Assembly: GCA_963760285.1 (NCBI GenBank)
Contig: CAVXCI010000001.1
Coordinates: forward strand, 868,001 to 932,000
Reading direction: 5' to 3'
DNA: 64,000 nt
DNA from: PALSA-278 sp963760285
GTDB taxonomy: Bacteria > Acidobacteriota > Terriglobia > Acidiferrales > UBA7541
Below the pieces are notes generated by a model that did not search any database, was not told where the DNA came from, and saw nothing but the letters and a program-made list of their open reading frames with translations. Made by a program: the position numbers and the translations under genes. This document shows, piece by piece, positions 37,076 to 46,427 of the stretch (positions are counted from its first letter, which is position 1; each line of letters opens with the position of its first letter).

Positions 37076-37387
37076 TCAGTCGTTGGCTTGCCAGTCAGCA
37101 TCCGGCGGCGCACCTGGAAGCACCTGAATCAGGTTCGCGCCGGACAATTTTTCCAGCAGCTCGAATAAATCCGTTTCGCACTGTTTCGCGGAAACGTCGA
37201 ATTCCCGCACGAGCGTTTCCTTCAAGTCGCCGACCCGGCGAGGCTCCTGCAGCAGCGCCCAGATGCGCGCTCCGACGGGGTCCAGACTGTAATAAACCCC
37301 GTCCTTCAATTGCAGAATCGCGGCTTCTCCGCCAAGAGGCGCGGAGACTTGATCGCGAGTGGCGACGATGACGCTTTCCAGAGTCAT
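37076..37387 (-). CDS. PqqD-family RRE protein (B1) of the lasso cluster
   Basis: 103-residue RiPP recognition element that binds the precursor leader and presents it to B2. The fold is indicated by LGGEAAILQLKDGVYYSLDPVGARIWALL, split by the typical Gly-x-Tyr-Tyr-x-Leu turn, followed by the helical REFDVSAKQCETDLFELLEKL. The Tyr/Pro/Leu motif of the precursor leader is what such domains recognise. First gene of the tightly packed B1-B2-C-A-K block. Confidence 0.88.
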   Translation of the reverse strand: MTLESVIVATRDQVSAPLGGEAAILQLKDGVYYSLDPVGARIWALLQEPRRVGDLKETLVREFDVSAKQCETDLFELLEKLSGANLIQVLPGAPPDADWQAND

Positions 37388-37433
37388 TTCAGGGACAGAC
37401 CTGTACCATGCTCACACCGTTTCTTGAATCAAT

Positions 37434-38267
37434 TCAATCGAACATTGCGTAGCGCACGATGGCATACAGCGCGACAACACCGTCTCGCCAGGTAATCTTT
37501 TTCCCCTCTTCATAACTGCGTCCGGCATAAGAAATTGGGACCTCGTAAACCCGCCAGCGGCCGCGCGCCATCTTGGCGGTAAATTCAGGCTCGAAACCAA
37601 AACGATTGGAGCGCAGGCGCACGCCGTTCAAAACCTCCCGGCGAAAAACCTTATAACATGTTTCCATATCCGAGATTTTCAGATTGGTCAGCATATCCGA
37701 AAGCAGGCAGAGAAATTTATTGCCGGCATAGTGCCAAAAATAATGAACCCTCTGCGGGCCGCCCAAAAAGCGCGATCCATAGACCACGTCGGCCCGGCCG
37801 TCCCAGATGGGCTCGAGCATTTTTGTATAGTCGCGGGGATCGTATTCCAGATCGGCATCCTGAATCAGAAGGACGTCACCGGAAGCCAGCCCGAATCCGC
37901 GGCGGAGGGCAGCGCCTTTGCCCTGATTCGATGGCTGAAACGCGAAGCGCAACGAAGAAAGGTCCAGCGTGGCGCTGCCGTCCAGGATCTCTACTTCCCG
38001 CTCACCGGCTTCCTTCATCTGGTTGAAATACATCAAACGTTCGCGCGTCCCGTCGGTGGAGGCATCGTCCACAATGACGATTTCGGTGGCCAGCGTGGTG
38101 GCCTGCACGCGCCGCAGGCTCTCCTCAAAGAAATTGCGCTCGTTGTAGATCGCCATGATCACGGACAGAGTTAGTGGAGCGGCTGGAAGGTCCCGCGGAT
38201 TTGCCTCCGGCATGGAGCCGGACCAAAGGCGCGCATTCGGTTCTGGGCCTGGCTGCGTTCTGGCCAT
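37434..38267 (-). CDS. Family 2 glycosyltransferase (dolichyl-phosphate mannosyltransferase-like)
   Basis: GT-A fold transferase using a nucleotide sugar, like DPM1. Features are LSVIMAIYNERNFFEESLRR, the VIVDDASTDGTRE metal/nucleotide region, NQGKGAALRRGF, and the DxD-like LIQDADLEYDPRDY. No C-terminal TM segment. Start ATG 38267, or ATG 38213, which is equally plausible. It lies 46 bases upstream of B1 in the same direction, so it may be transcribed with the lasso genes, but glycosylation of the lasso product is speculation. Confidence 0.85.
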   Translation of the reverse strand: MARTQPGPEPNARLWSGSMPEANPRDLPAAPLTLSVIMAIYNERNFFEESLRRVQATTLATEIVIVDDASTDGTRERLMYFNQMKEAGEREVEILDGSATLDLSSLRFAFQPSNQGKGAALRRGFGLASGDVLLIQDADLEYDPRDYTKMLEPIWDGRADVVYGSRFLGGPQRVHYFWHYAGNKFLCLLSDMLTNLKISDMETCYKVFRREVLNGVRLRSNRFGFEPEFTAKMARGRWRVYEVPISYAGRSYEEGKKITWRDGVVALYAIVRYAMFD

Positions 38268-38357
38268 TTCATGCTGAAGATATCACGTCCTCGTTCCTGG
38301 CATGCATTTGATCGCGGCGGCTTGAGGCGGTTGCAAATGGTGCGGTACAGTGGATAG

Positions 38358-39470
38358 ATGCCAAGCAGCGAAAAAATCCCGCATTACGACCTGAAGGCCG
38401 AATACTCCGAGTTACGCGAGGAGATCCTGGAAGTCCTGGATCGCGTGGGGCGCAGCACGGCCTTTGCGCTGGGCCCGGAAGTGCAAGCGTTTGAAAAGGA
38501 GTTCGCATCATTTTGCGGCGCGCGGCACTGCGTGGCGCTCAATTCGGGCACCAGCGCGCTGCACCTGGCGTTGTTGGCGCTGGGCGCGCAGGCCGGGGAT
38601 GAAGTGATCACCACTCCGAATACCTTCATCGCCACGGCGGAAGCCATATCCTATCTCGACGCTAAACCAGTCTTCGTGGACATTGACCCCGCCACGGGAA
38701 ACCTGGATCCGGGCCAAATCGAGCGGGCCATCACATCACGCACGCGGGCGATTATTCCCGTGCATCTTTATGGACGACCCGCGGACATGGACCCGATTCT
38801 CGAGATAGCGCGGCGGCACGGCCTGGCGGTGATCGAAGATGCCTGCCAGGCGCACGGGGCGCGTTATCGCGGACGAATGGCGGGGAGCCTGGCGGACGCG
38901 GCGGCATTCAGTTTTTATCCCTCGAAGAATTTGGGCGCGTACGGGGAAGGCGGAGCGCTGGTGACCAACGATGACCGCGTCGCGGAGTACTCCCGCGCGG
39001 CGCGTAACCATGGCCAACGAAACCGCTACGTTCATGATTTCGTGGGGTTCAATTACCGGATGGACGGATTTCAGGGGGCGGTGTTGCGCGTAAAGCTCCG
39101 ACGCCTGCCGGGCTGGCATGCGCGGCGGCAGGAAATCGCGCGCCGCTACCGCGAGATCCTGGCCGGCGCCCGGCTGGAAATCCCTTTCGACGACCCGCGG
39201 GACGAATGCGCCTACCACCTGTTTGTTGTTTACGTGGATCATCGCGACCAGACGCGAACGCAACTGGAGGCCCTGGGAATTGAGACCGCGGTCCACTATC
39301 CCATTCCCCTGCATTGCCAGCCGGCCTATGCCTCGCTGGGGGTTCCCTGCGGAACTTTTCCCCACGCGGAACGCGCTTGCGCGCGAGTGATGAGTTTGCC
39401 GCTGTTTCCGTCATTGACCGATGAGCAAGTGGAGCGAGTGGCGAAGGCGCTGAAGCTCGTGGCGGGATAG
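38358..39470 (+). CDS. DegT/DnrJ/EryC1/StrS family aminotransferase
   Basis: PLP-dependent sugar aminotransferase acting on keto-sugar nucleotides. Conserved features are NSGTSALHLALLALG, ITTPNTFIATAEAI, IEDACQAHGARYRG, SFYPSKNLGAYGEGGALVTND with the PLP Lys, and NYRMDGFQGAVL. 370 residues. Divergent from the glycosyltransferase with 90 bases between them. The product (amino sugar for glycan or antibiotic) cannot be defined, though the glycosyltransferase neighbour suggests surface-glycan work. Confidence 0.92.
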   Translation: MPSSEKIPHYDLKAEYSELREEILEVLDRVGRSTAFALGPEVQAFEKEFASFCGARHCVALNSGTSALHLALLALGAQAGDEVITTPNTFIATAEAISYLDAKPVFVDIDPATGNLDPGQIERAITSRTRAIIPVHLYGRPADMDPILEIARRHGLAVIEDACQAHGARYRGRMAGSLADAAAFSFYPSKNLGAYGEGGALVTNDDRVAEYSRAARNHGQRNRYVHDFVGFNYRMDGFQGAVLRVKLRRLPGWHARRQEIARRYREILAGARLEIPFDDPRDECAYHLFVVYVDHRDQTRTQLEALGIETAVHYPIPLHCQPAYASLGVPCGTFPHAERACARVMSLPLFPSLTDEQVERVAKALKLVAG

Positions 39471-39683
39471 TGCTCGCACTGCGGCAACACCTCTAGCAAA
39501 GGCCGGAGTGGCGACGGACTGCCGGGAGTCATGGCCCAATCAACCCGCCATTGATAATTGTAATGACGTCCGTTTGCGGTCTGAGGACGCTTAGGACAGC
39601 TCGCTTGCGGTGGTGATTCCGAGTGGGTTGCCGAGGCGGACGCGGTCTGGACAACGCCCGCCTTCGCAGCCGGTCCTTTTCAG

Positions 39684-40868
39684 CTAACCCTTCTTCTTAT
39701 TCTTGATGGTTGTGGACTCGCCGCCCTGCAGGGATTCAATCGTGGCGAGCGCATCCTTGGAAGGCTGGGCGTATGGCCCGTTGGGCGCCAATTCCAGGTA
39801 TTTCTGGTAAGCCTCGGCGGTTCCCGGTTGAATGATGTAGACGATTTTGTCTTTTTCCTGCTTCGAATCCATCAAGTTCAGCAGCGCGCTCCCCAGCATA
39901 TACCAGGCCTCCGCGTTTGTTGGGTCAGCCGCCGTGGCCTTCTTAAGGGCGACCGAGGCCTGCTTCATGTGAGCGGAATTGCTGAAAACAATTCCCAAAT
40001 TGCGCCAGCAGGGCGCGGTCCTGGTGGGATCCAGCGTCGCGGCCTGATCACAGCTCGCGCCGGCCTTGGCGAGCACGTCGTCCATCTGGGCATCCGTGGC
40101 GCCCGGTTGTGCGGTTGCCGCCTTCACCTGGTTTGTCGCCAGCGAAGAGTAGAAACCGGCATCCGGTTTCAAGGCGATGGCCTTCTGGTAGGTGTCCGCG
40201 GCGTCTGAATACCGGTCCGCGCATTCGTAGGCCGCGCCCAAATTGCCCAGGATTACCGGGGGATTTTTCGTGTCCTTGGCGCCAACTGCTTTGGCCGCCG
40301 CATCGAATTCCGTGGCCGCAGTCTGGCAATCGGTTTTGGCCTTGGCCGCGAGAGCGGCACGATCAGCGGCGGCAGCCTTGGCGGCTTGCGCGTGATCCTG
40401 GTTGTAGGTCTGCATGGCATCCAGACCAGCCTGGAAATGCTGCTTCATATTCTGGAATTGACCAGTGGAGGCGTCCTTGTCGGCCGGGTGCGCCTTGGCG
40501 TAATCCGCGGCAATATCCTTGAAATTGACGGTGACCGGGTTGTCCTGGTCCGTGGTCACCTGAAACGGCATGGTGTAGTCAAGGGGAGGATTCGCCGCGG
40601 GGTCCTTGAAATTCAATGAATAAACACCACCCTTCAACCCCAATTGCGCGAATTTTCCATCCTTTTCCGTCTTCGCAGTGAAAACCTGTCCGGTGTCCTT
40701 GTCCGTCATGGTCACGGAGACGTTCGGATACGGATTGCCCTGCAGGTCGAAAACCTGTCCGGAAATCCGGCCACTGGTCTGCGCCAGCGCCGCGCCGCTC
40801 CATGCCAGGACGAGGACCGCCAGAAAAACCGCCACTAACGAACAACGCATCGTCTTGCTCCGCTTCAT
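39684..40868 (-). CDS. Exported carboxypeptidase-regulatory-like/TPR protein
   Basis: 394 residues. A signal peptide (LVAVFLAVLVLAWSGAALA) is followed by a carboxypeptidase-regulatory-like beta domain (GRISGQVFDLQGNPYPNVSV), an Ala/Lys-rich helical middle and TPR repeats (ILGNLGAAYECADRYSDAAD, CWRNLGIVFSNSAHMKQASV, AWYMLGSALLNL). ATG 40868 has GGGAGG nine bases upstream. This architecture is common in Acidobacteria; function unknown, probably periplasmic. Confidence 0.75.
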   Translation of the reverse strand: MKRSKTMRCSLVAVFLAVLVLAWSGAALAQTSGRISGQVFDLQGNPYPNVSVTMTDKDTGQVFTAKTEKDGKFAQLGLKGGVYSLNFKDPAANPPLDYTMPFQVTTDQDNPVTVNFKDIAADYAKAHPADKDASTGQFQNMKQHFQAGLDAMQTYNQDHAQAAKAAAADRAALAAKAKTDCQTAATEFDAAAKAVGAKDTKNPPVILGNLGAAYECADRYSDAADTYQKAIALKPDAGFYSSLATNQVKAATAQPGATDAQMDDVLAKAGASCDQAATLDPTRTAPCWRNLGIVFSNSAHMKQASVALKKATAADPTNAEAWYMLGSALLNLMDSKQEKDKIVYIIQPGTAEAYQKYLELAPNGPYAQPSKDALATIESLQGGESTTIKNKKKG

Positions 40869-40905
40869 ATCCCACGACCTCCCACTCGGTTTAATGTCGC
40901 CTGGA

Positions 40906-41601
40906 TTATCGCGCAACTGGCGCTTCATAGGCGATAGGATCCTGCGCGTGTGCCTCCGCGAACGCCCGCAGGCGCAAATGGCAGCTTTCACACCGGCCGC
41001 AGGCAAAGTCCTCTGACTGATAGCAGGACCAGGTGTACTCCAAAGGCGCCTTTAATTCCATGCCGCGGCGGATGATTTCACTCTTCCGCATACCGATCAC
41101 CGGCGTCATGATCTCGATATGCGTTTCCGGACGCGTGCCCGCGCGAATCAATTCTGAAAAGGCGCGATAGTACGCGGGCCGGCAATCGGGATACCCGGAA
41201 CTGTCCTCTTCCACCGCGCCAATAAAAATGGCCGAGGCGCCAATCACTTCGGCCCAGCTTACCGCGGCGGATAGAAAATGCGCATTGCGAAAAGGGACAT
41301 AGGTTATGGGAATGCCGGACGATCCCGGCTCCGCCTCCGGCACGGCGATACGGTCATCGGTCAACGCGGAGCCGCCAATTTGCGCCAGGGAATCGAGGCG
41401 AATCACCAGCCGCTCTCGCACATGGTAAAAATCAGCGATCTCTTCGAATGCGCGGCGCTCGCGGCGCTCCGTGCGCTGCCCATAGCTGGCGTGCAACAGG
41501 GCGAGTATGTGCGTTTGGCTGGCGATGGCCGCGGTGACGCAGGAATCCATCCCTCCGCTCAACAGTACGATGGCTTTGGGTTTTTCTGGCACGTCAATCA
41601 C
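40906..41601 (-). CDS. queC: 7-cyano-7-deazaguanine synthase
   Basis: Converts 7-carboxy-7-deazaguanine to preQ0 in queuosine synthesis. The PP-loop VLLSGGMDSCVTAAIA, SYGQRTERRE, the zinc site CYQSEDFACGRCESCHLRLRAF (four Cys) and PVIGMRKSEI are diagnostic. GTG 41601 overlaps the queE stop (GTGTGA) and gives 231 residues; longer frames lie inside queE. Last gene of the queuosine operon. Confidence 0.94.
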   Translation of the reverse strand: MIDVPEKPKAIVLLSGGMDSCVTAAIASQTHILALLHASYGQRTERRERRAFEEIADFYHVRERLVIRLDSLAQIGGSALTDDRIAVPEAEPGSSGIPITYVPFRNAHFLSAAVSWAEVIGASAIFIGAVEEDSSGYPDCRPAYYRAFSELIRAGTRPETHIEIMTPVIGMRKSEIIRRGMELKAPLEYTWSCYQSEDFACGRCESCHLRLRAFAEAHAQDPIAYEAPVAR

Positions 41602-42287
41602 ACTCCGCGCATCGCGGGATCCCAAATGAATTTGTGAAGCTGCAGGTTGATCCTCACCGGCAGATGGTCCGCCAAAACCCACTCCGCCAATTCTCGCGCC
41701 TCAAGTCCGGGCCACTTATTCTGGGGATCGGCCGCGACCGGGGCGAACAAGACCTGACGGACGCGCGATGCGAGCTTATGCGTGGCCAGGAAATCTTTCG
41801 CGAATTCGTAATCCCGGCGGCTAGCAATCACAAACTTCACTTCGTCGCGGCTGCTCAATTTTTCCAGATTCGCAAAATCAAACGTTCCGAATTCGCCGGA
41901 ATCCGGGCACTTCACGTCGGCGATCTTCACTGTTGCGGCGGGGAGAATATCAATGGGGCGCTCGCCGCTGGTTTCCACCAGTACGGTAAAGCCATGGTCA
42001 ATCAAGCGTTGCGCCAATTGGGGTGTTTCCATCTGGAGCAACGGTTCGCCGCCGGTAATTTCAGCCAGGCGGATGTTTTCTCCGTCTTCGCCTTCGACAC
42101 GGTCGGCCAATGCATGAACCATCTGCATTACTTCGTCAATTGTGTGATGGGAACCACCGTGGAACGCATAGGCCGTGTCGCACCAAATGCAGCGAAGATT
42201 GCATCCGGTAAGCCGCACGAATATGCACGGCAGGCCGGCAAAAGAGCTTTCTCCCTGGATGGACCGGAATATTTCGGTGATGATCAT
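41598..42287 (-). CDS. queE: 7-carboxy-7-deazaguanine synthase (radical SAM)
   Basis: Rearranges 6-carboxytetrahydropterin to CDG. N-terminal ITEIFRSIQGESSFAGLP is the QueE signature, and C29-x3-C33-x2-C36 (GCNLRCIWC) binds the 4Fe-4S cluster. ITGGEPLLQ is the glycine-rich SAM motif. 229 residues from ATG 42287. It lies 20 bases after the small membrane protein gene. Confidence 0.95.
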   Translation of the reverse strand: MIITEIFRSIQGESSFAGLPCIFVRLTGCNLRCIWCDTAYAFHGGSHHTIDEVMQMVHALADRVEGEDGENIRLAEITGGEPLLQMETPQLAQRLIDHGFTVLVETSGERPIDILPAATVKIADVKCPDSGEFGTFDFANLEKLSSRDEVKFVIASRRDYEFAKDFLATHKLASRVRQVLFAPVAADPQNKWPGLEARELAEWVLADHLPVRINLQLHKFIWDPAMRGV

Positions 42288-42306
42288 GCGCCGCAATCCG
42301 CCAAAG

Positions 42307-42477
42307 CTAATTTCCCGTAGTGGTGCGTTTATGCAGGAGCAACCAAACTGCCGCGGCAATAAACACAAGACCCGCGCACCCCGCCACAATACCCGTCCGC
42401 AATCCGTATCCAACGACAGTATAGACGGTGGCGACGATCACCGAGGGAATCAGAACGATTAGCAATGCGCGGTTCAT
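42307..42477 (-). CDS. Small two-helix membrane protein in the queuosine operon
   Basis: 56 residues: MNRALLIVLIPSVIVATVYTV forms TM1, a short Gly-Leu-Arg turn follows, then IVAGCAGLVFIAAAVWLLLH forms TM2 (given here in parts), with a Lys/Arg/Thr tail. It occupies the space between queD (34 bases upstream) and queE (20 bases downstream). I do not recognise the family; a role in the pathway is not implied by sequence, only by position. Confidence 0.55.
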   Translation of the reverse strand: MNRALLIVLIPSVIVATVYTVVGYGLRTGIVAGCAGLVFIAAAVWLLLHKRTTTGN

Positions 42478-42511
42478 AACGTTGCCGACGCGGAAGCCTG
42501 CCTGGGCCGCC

Positions 42512-42886
42512 TTAGGGGCGATACGTGGCCGCCGTGGTATCCGTCTCCCAAACGGTGATGCCGGCGATTGCGGCGTTGTTGGGGAGCGGGCCGATCTGCC
42601 GTGAAATCTCGTTGTAAATGTGCCGGGCGATGTTTTCGGCGGAGGGGTTGACGGTATCGAACGGCGCAAAATCGTTCAGAAGGCGGTGGTCCAGGGAACG
42701 AATCACATCCTGGATGGCGCGCTTCAAATGGGAAAAATCGAAAAGCAGGCCAATAGAATCCAATTTCTCACCGGAAAGCAGGACGCGCACGCGATAATTA
42801 TGGCCATGCACATTTTCGCACTTTCCCTTGTAGCCGCGAAGGGCATGGCCCGCGGAAAATGTCTCTTCAACGCTTACTTCGAACAT
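42512..42886 (-). CDS. queD: 6-carboxy-5,6,7,8-tetrahydropterin synthase
   Basis: Converts dihydroneopterin triphosphate to 6-carboxytetrahydropterin. Zinc ligands come from SAGHALRG and ENVHGHNYRV, with the DHRLLND segment and the catalytic ENIARHIYNEI region. 124 residues is typical. The start lies 20 bases inside the end of the upstream helicase gene. Confidence 0.95.
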   Translation of the reverse strand: MFEVSVEETFSAGHALRGYKGKCENVHGHNYRVRVLLSGEKLDSIGLLFDFSHLKRAIQDVIRSLDHRLLNDFAPFDTVNPSAENIARHIYNEISRQIGPLPNNAAIAGITVWETDTTAATYRP

Positions 42887-44885
42887 TCCGTTTTCGGACG
42901 GGCATTTGTCCCGCCGCTCCCTTTGGTTTCACGCTGGATGGACTCGCCTGCATGAAGCGGGCAACTTCAGAAAGTTCCTGGGTTGCGGTGTACCCCGGCA
43001 GGGAATCCAAGAAAATTCTACCATAGGGCTTGCGAACGATGCGGTTGTCGAGTATCGCCAGGACGCCGCGATCGCTCCGCGACCGGATCAGACGCCCGAA
43101 ACCCTGCTTGAGCGCCAACACGGCTTCCGGAATCTGGTATTCCATGAATGGATTCTGGCCGTTTTCTTCCAATGCCCGGACGCGCGCCGCCACGATAGGA
43201 TCCGAAGGAACGGCAAATGGCAGCCGGTCCACGATGACACAGGATAGTTGCGAGCCGGGCACGTCCACGCCCTGCCAGAAGCTGGCCGTGGCCAGCAGGA
43301 CGGCATTCGGCGTGGTGCGGAACCGCTCGAGGAGCATGGGCTGAGGCGCCGTGCCCTGCAACAGCAATGGGAATTTCACCAGACGCGACAGCCGCTCATG
43401 GAGATCGCGCATCTGGCTGTGGCTGGTGAACAAGAAGAATGCCCGGCCCTCCGTAATTTCCAAAATGCGCGCAGCCTCTTCGGCGGCACGCGCGGGAAAT
43501 GCCGGATCGCGAACGTCTGGCAGCTTCACGGGCAGGTAGAGAAGAGCCTGGGTCTGATAATCGAATTCCTGGGGCAGGATGCGCTCCTGCGCGGGGTCCA
43601 CGCCCAGCCGCTGTTTCATGTAGTCGAAATTTCCCGCGACGGAAAGGGTCGCCGAGGTGAGCACGACGGTGTCGAATTGATCGAAAAGGCGCTCGCGCAG
43701 AATGGGGGCCACATCAATGGGATTGGCGGAAATCATCGTTCCGCGTCCCCGGCGCTCGAACCAGTGGACGTAATTTTTCTCGTTATTCTCGAGAAGAAAG
43801 GCCAGCTCGCGGCGTAGCTCCGCGGCGCGCCGCGCAATGGCCAGCAATTCCTCCGGCTTGGATGGGTGCGCGGCGATTTCCGCTTCCAGACTCTGCAAAC
43901 CGCCGGTCAACCGCCCACTGGCTTCCGCGTTTCTCTCCAGGAACGCGGCGCGATCCTGGGGGGAAAAGGGGAATCGCCCTTCGCGTTCGGGAAAACATTC
44001 GAAGAAGGCGCGGACTCTCTCGCGAAGTTGCATCACGCGCTTCATCATGCCGGGCGCTTCCGTGCGCGTCATGCGAACGGCTTGTTCCGCGTCGCGCGCC
44101 AGTTCTTCCAGCTTGTGGCTGGAAATCTCGCGGCCGAAGAATGCGCCGGCTACTTCCTCGATTTCGTGGGCTTCGTCCAGAATCACGGCGGAATATTCCG
44201 GCAGGATGGAGCCGAAATCATCCTTGCGCAATGCCAGATCCGCAAAGAACAGGTGGTGGTTCACAACGATGATGTCCGCTTCCTGGGCGCGCTGGTGCAT
44301 GGCGGTTAAAAAACAGCGCTGAAATTGCGGACAGTTCTGGCCCGTGCAGGTATCGCGGCGCGCGTCCAAACGATGCCATAGATCAGAGTGGTCGGGCAGA
44401 AAGCCCAGTTCGTTGCGGTCGCCCGTTTGGGTTACCTTTTCCCAATCGCGGATCTGGCGGTACCAATCCACTTCGTCCAGACCCTTCAGCAGCGCCTGAT
44501 CTCCAAAAAGATTGACCTTTTCGCGGCAGAGAAAATTGGCGCGGCCCTTCATCAGAGCGACTTTCAACTCCGGAGCAAAATGCTGGCGAAGGAAGGGGAT
44601 GTCCTTGTCGAAAAGCTGATGCTGCAGGGATTTGGTCGCCGTGGAAATCACCACGCGGCGCCCGCTGGTGATCGCTGGAACGAGATATGCCAGAGTTTTC
44701 CCTGTTCCAGTTCCCGCCTCGATCAGGACGTGCTGCCGCGAGCGAAACGCTTTGTCCAGGATTTCCGCCATTTCCTGCTGGGATTGGCGAAATTCATACG
44801 CGGGGTGGCGTTTCTCAAGAAATCCGCCCTGGCCAAAAACGTCGGCCATCGCAACGGGAGTGGATTCCTGAGGAGCTGAGGGCAT
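42867..44885 (-). CDS. dinG: DinG/XPD-family ATP-dependent DNA helicase
   Basis: Superfamily 2 Fe-S helicase, 672 residues from ATG 44885. EAGTGTGKTLAYLVP is Walker A and VILDEAHEIEEVAG the DEAH box. Cys in ANFLCREK, then CTGQNCPQFQRC, form the XPD-type Fe-S cluster site. C-terminal motifs include FFLFTSHSQMRDL, LLATASFWQGVDVPG and GFGRLIRSRSDRG. A role in repair of R-loops or stalled forks is expected. The longer frame to 45110 overlaps der and is rejected. Confidence 0.92.
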   Translation of the reverse strand: MPSAPQESTPVAMADVFGQGGFLEKRHPAYEFRQSQQEMAEILDKAFRSRQHVLIEAGTGTGKTLAYLVPAITSGRRVVISTATKSLQHQLFDKDIPFLRQHFAPELKVALMKGRANFLCREKVNLFGDQALLKGLDEVDWYRQIRDWEKVTQTGDRNELGFLPDHSDLWHRLDARRDTCTGQNCPQFQRCFLTAMHQRAQEADIIVVNHHLFFADLALRKDDFGSILPEYSAVILDEAHEIEEVAGAFFGREISSHKLEELARDAEQAVRMTRTEAPGMMKRVMQLRERVRAFFECFPEREGRFPFSPQDRAAFLERNAEASGRLTGGLQSLEAEIAAHPSKPEELLAIARRAAELRRELAFLLENNEKNYVHWFERRGRGTMISANPIDVAPILRERLFDQFDTVVLTSATLSVAGNFDYMKQRLGVDPAQERILPQEFDYQTQALLYLPVKLPDVRDPAFPARAAEEAARILEITEGRAFFLFTSHSQMRDLHERLSRLVKFPLLLQGTAPQPMLLERFRTTPNAVLLATASFWQGVDVPGSQLSCVIVDRLPFAVPSDPIVAARVRALEENGQNPFMEYQIPEAVLALKQGFGRLIRSRSDRGVLAILDNRIVRKPYGRIFLDSLPGYTATQELSEVARFMQASPSSVKPKGAAGQMPVRKRNVRSKR

Positions 44886-44994
44886 AAGAGGTGCTCGGAA
44901 CTCCGCGGCAGGCGGCCGAAGGCCCGGGAAAGGTACAATAGCACAGCGGGCGGGACGGTCGCAGTCGGCGGAGATACTCTCTCGCAGGAGCAGG

Positions 44995-46423
44995 ATGAAA
45001 ACAAAATTGCCATCCGTGGTTATCGTCGGGCGTCCCAACGTGGGCAAGTCAACGCTATTCAACCGCTTAACCGGCACACGCCGCTCCATCGTGACGGACG
45101 AGCCGGGCATAACACGCGACCGTATCTACGGGCAAGCTTCCTGGAATGGAAAACCGTTTGAGGTGGTGGACACGGGGGGCATCGTTCCCGATGAACAAGC
45201 CGGAATTCCCGGAGAAATTCTGCGGCAGGCGCGAAAAGCCATCGAGAATGCTTCGCGCGTGGTTCTGGTCACCGATGCCCGCACCGGGCCCAATCCGATT
45301 GACCGGGAACTGGCGGCGCTGCTGCGCCGCGCGGGAAAACCACCGGTGATCGCGGCAAACAAGGTGGACGTCCCGCAAAATATCGCCATCGCGGCGCCTT
45401 TTTATGAGATTGGCAACGAAGTGTTTCCCATGTCCGCCGACCACGGTTTTGGCGTGGATGATTTGCTCGATGAATTGACGGCGGATTTCCCGAAAGGCGA
45501 GATCGCGGAGGCTTTGCCGGAAGTTAATGTGGCCATCATTGGACGGCCGAACGTTGGCAAGTCCACATTGTTGAATCGCCTGGCGGGAACGGATCGCGTG
45601 ATTGTCTCCGCGGAACCCGGGACGACACGCGACGCGGTGGACACTCTCGTGGAATATGACGAAAAAATGTTCCGGTTCCTGGACACCGCGGGAATTCGGC
45701 GCAAGGGAAAAACCCGGCTGATGGCGGAAAAACTCAGCGTCATCATGGCGCGGAAACATCTGGAACATGCCGACGTGGCGCTGATGGTGATTGACGGCTC
45801 GATGGGGTTTACCACGCATGACGCCACCATCGCGGACTACGCGCGGCAGTCCGGCAGCGCCTTGATTATGGTGGTGAATAAATGGGACCTGGCCGTGGAG
45901 GCCTATCGCAAGGAAAACCCCAAGGAAACACGGGGCGCTGCGATGATGAAGCTCGTGAAGGAATACGAAAAAATTATCCGCGCGAAACTGAAGGGGCTGG
46001 ATTATGCCCCGGTGGTCTTTCTTTCCGCGCTCACAGGAGAGCGGACGGGAAATCTCTTCAAGCTGATTCGAGGAAGTGGATGCGGCCCGCAAGCGGCGCA
46101 TATCCACGGGGGAATTGAACCGCTGGTTGACTCAGGTGGACTTGCAGCGCGGAACTTCGCCCGCATCCCGTCAGGTGAAGATTTACTACATCACTCAATC
46201 GGGGATTGCGCCGCCAACATTCGTATTGTTTACCAACCAGACCCGCGCCTTGCATTTCAGCTATCAGCGGTTCCTGGATAACCAGATACGCGCGGCGTTT
46301 CCGTTCCGGGGCACGCCCATCCGTTTTTCGTTGCGCTTGAAGCGCAAGAGATCAAGGCAGGACCGTCTGGAATCGGAACGCGGACGCGGCCCGAAATCCC
46401 CCAGCAAGGGCGGGCGCAGGTAA
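44995..46423 (+). CDS. der: Ribosome biogenesis GTPase Der (EngA), frameshifted near C-terminus
   Basis: Double GTPase for 50S assembly. Two G domains are complete: GRPNVGKSTLFNRLTG, then GRPNVGKSTLLNRLAG, each with a DTAG/DTGG switch II and NKxD (NKVDV, NKWDL). The frame fails near 46071: NLFKLIR continues as an unrelated tail ending 46281, while the next frame gives EVDAARKRRISTGELNRWL, the conserved start of the KH domain, and runs to 46423. One surplus G explains it. Corrected length is about 475 residues. As der is essential, a sequence error is likely. Confidence 0.92.
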
Positions 46424-46427
46424 CTCC

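Noticed and set aside
45067..46107. 346-codon minus frame
   Set aside because: Antisense to der, whose GTPase motifs are clear.
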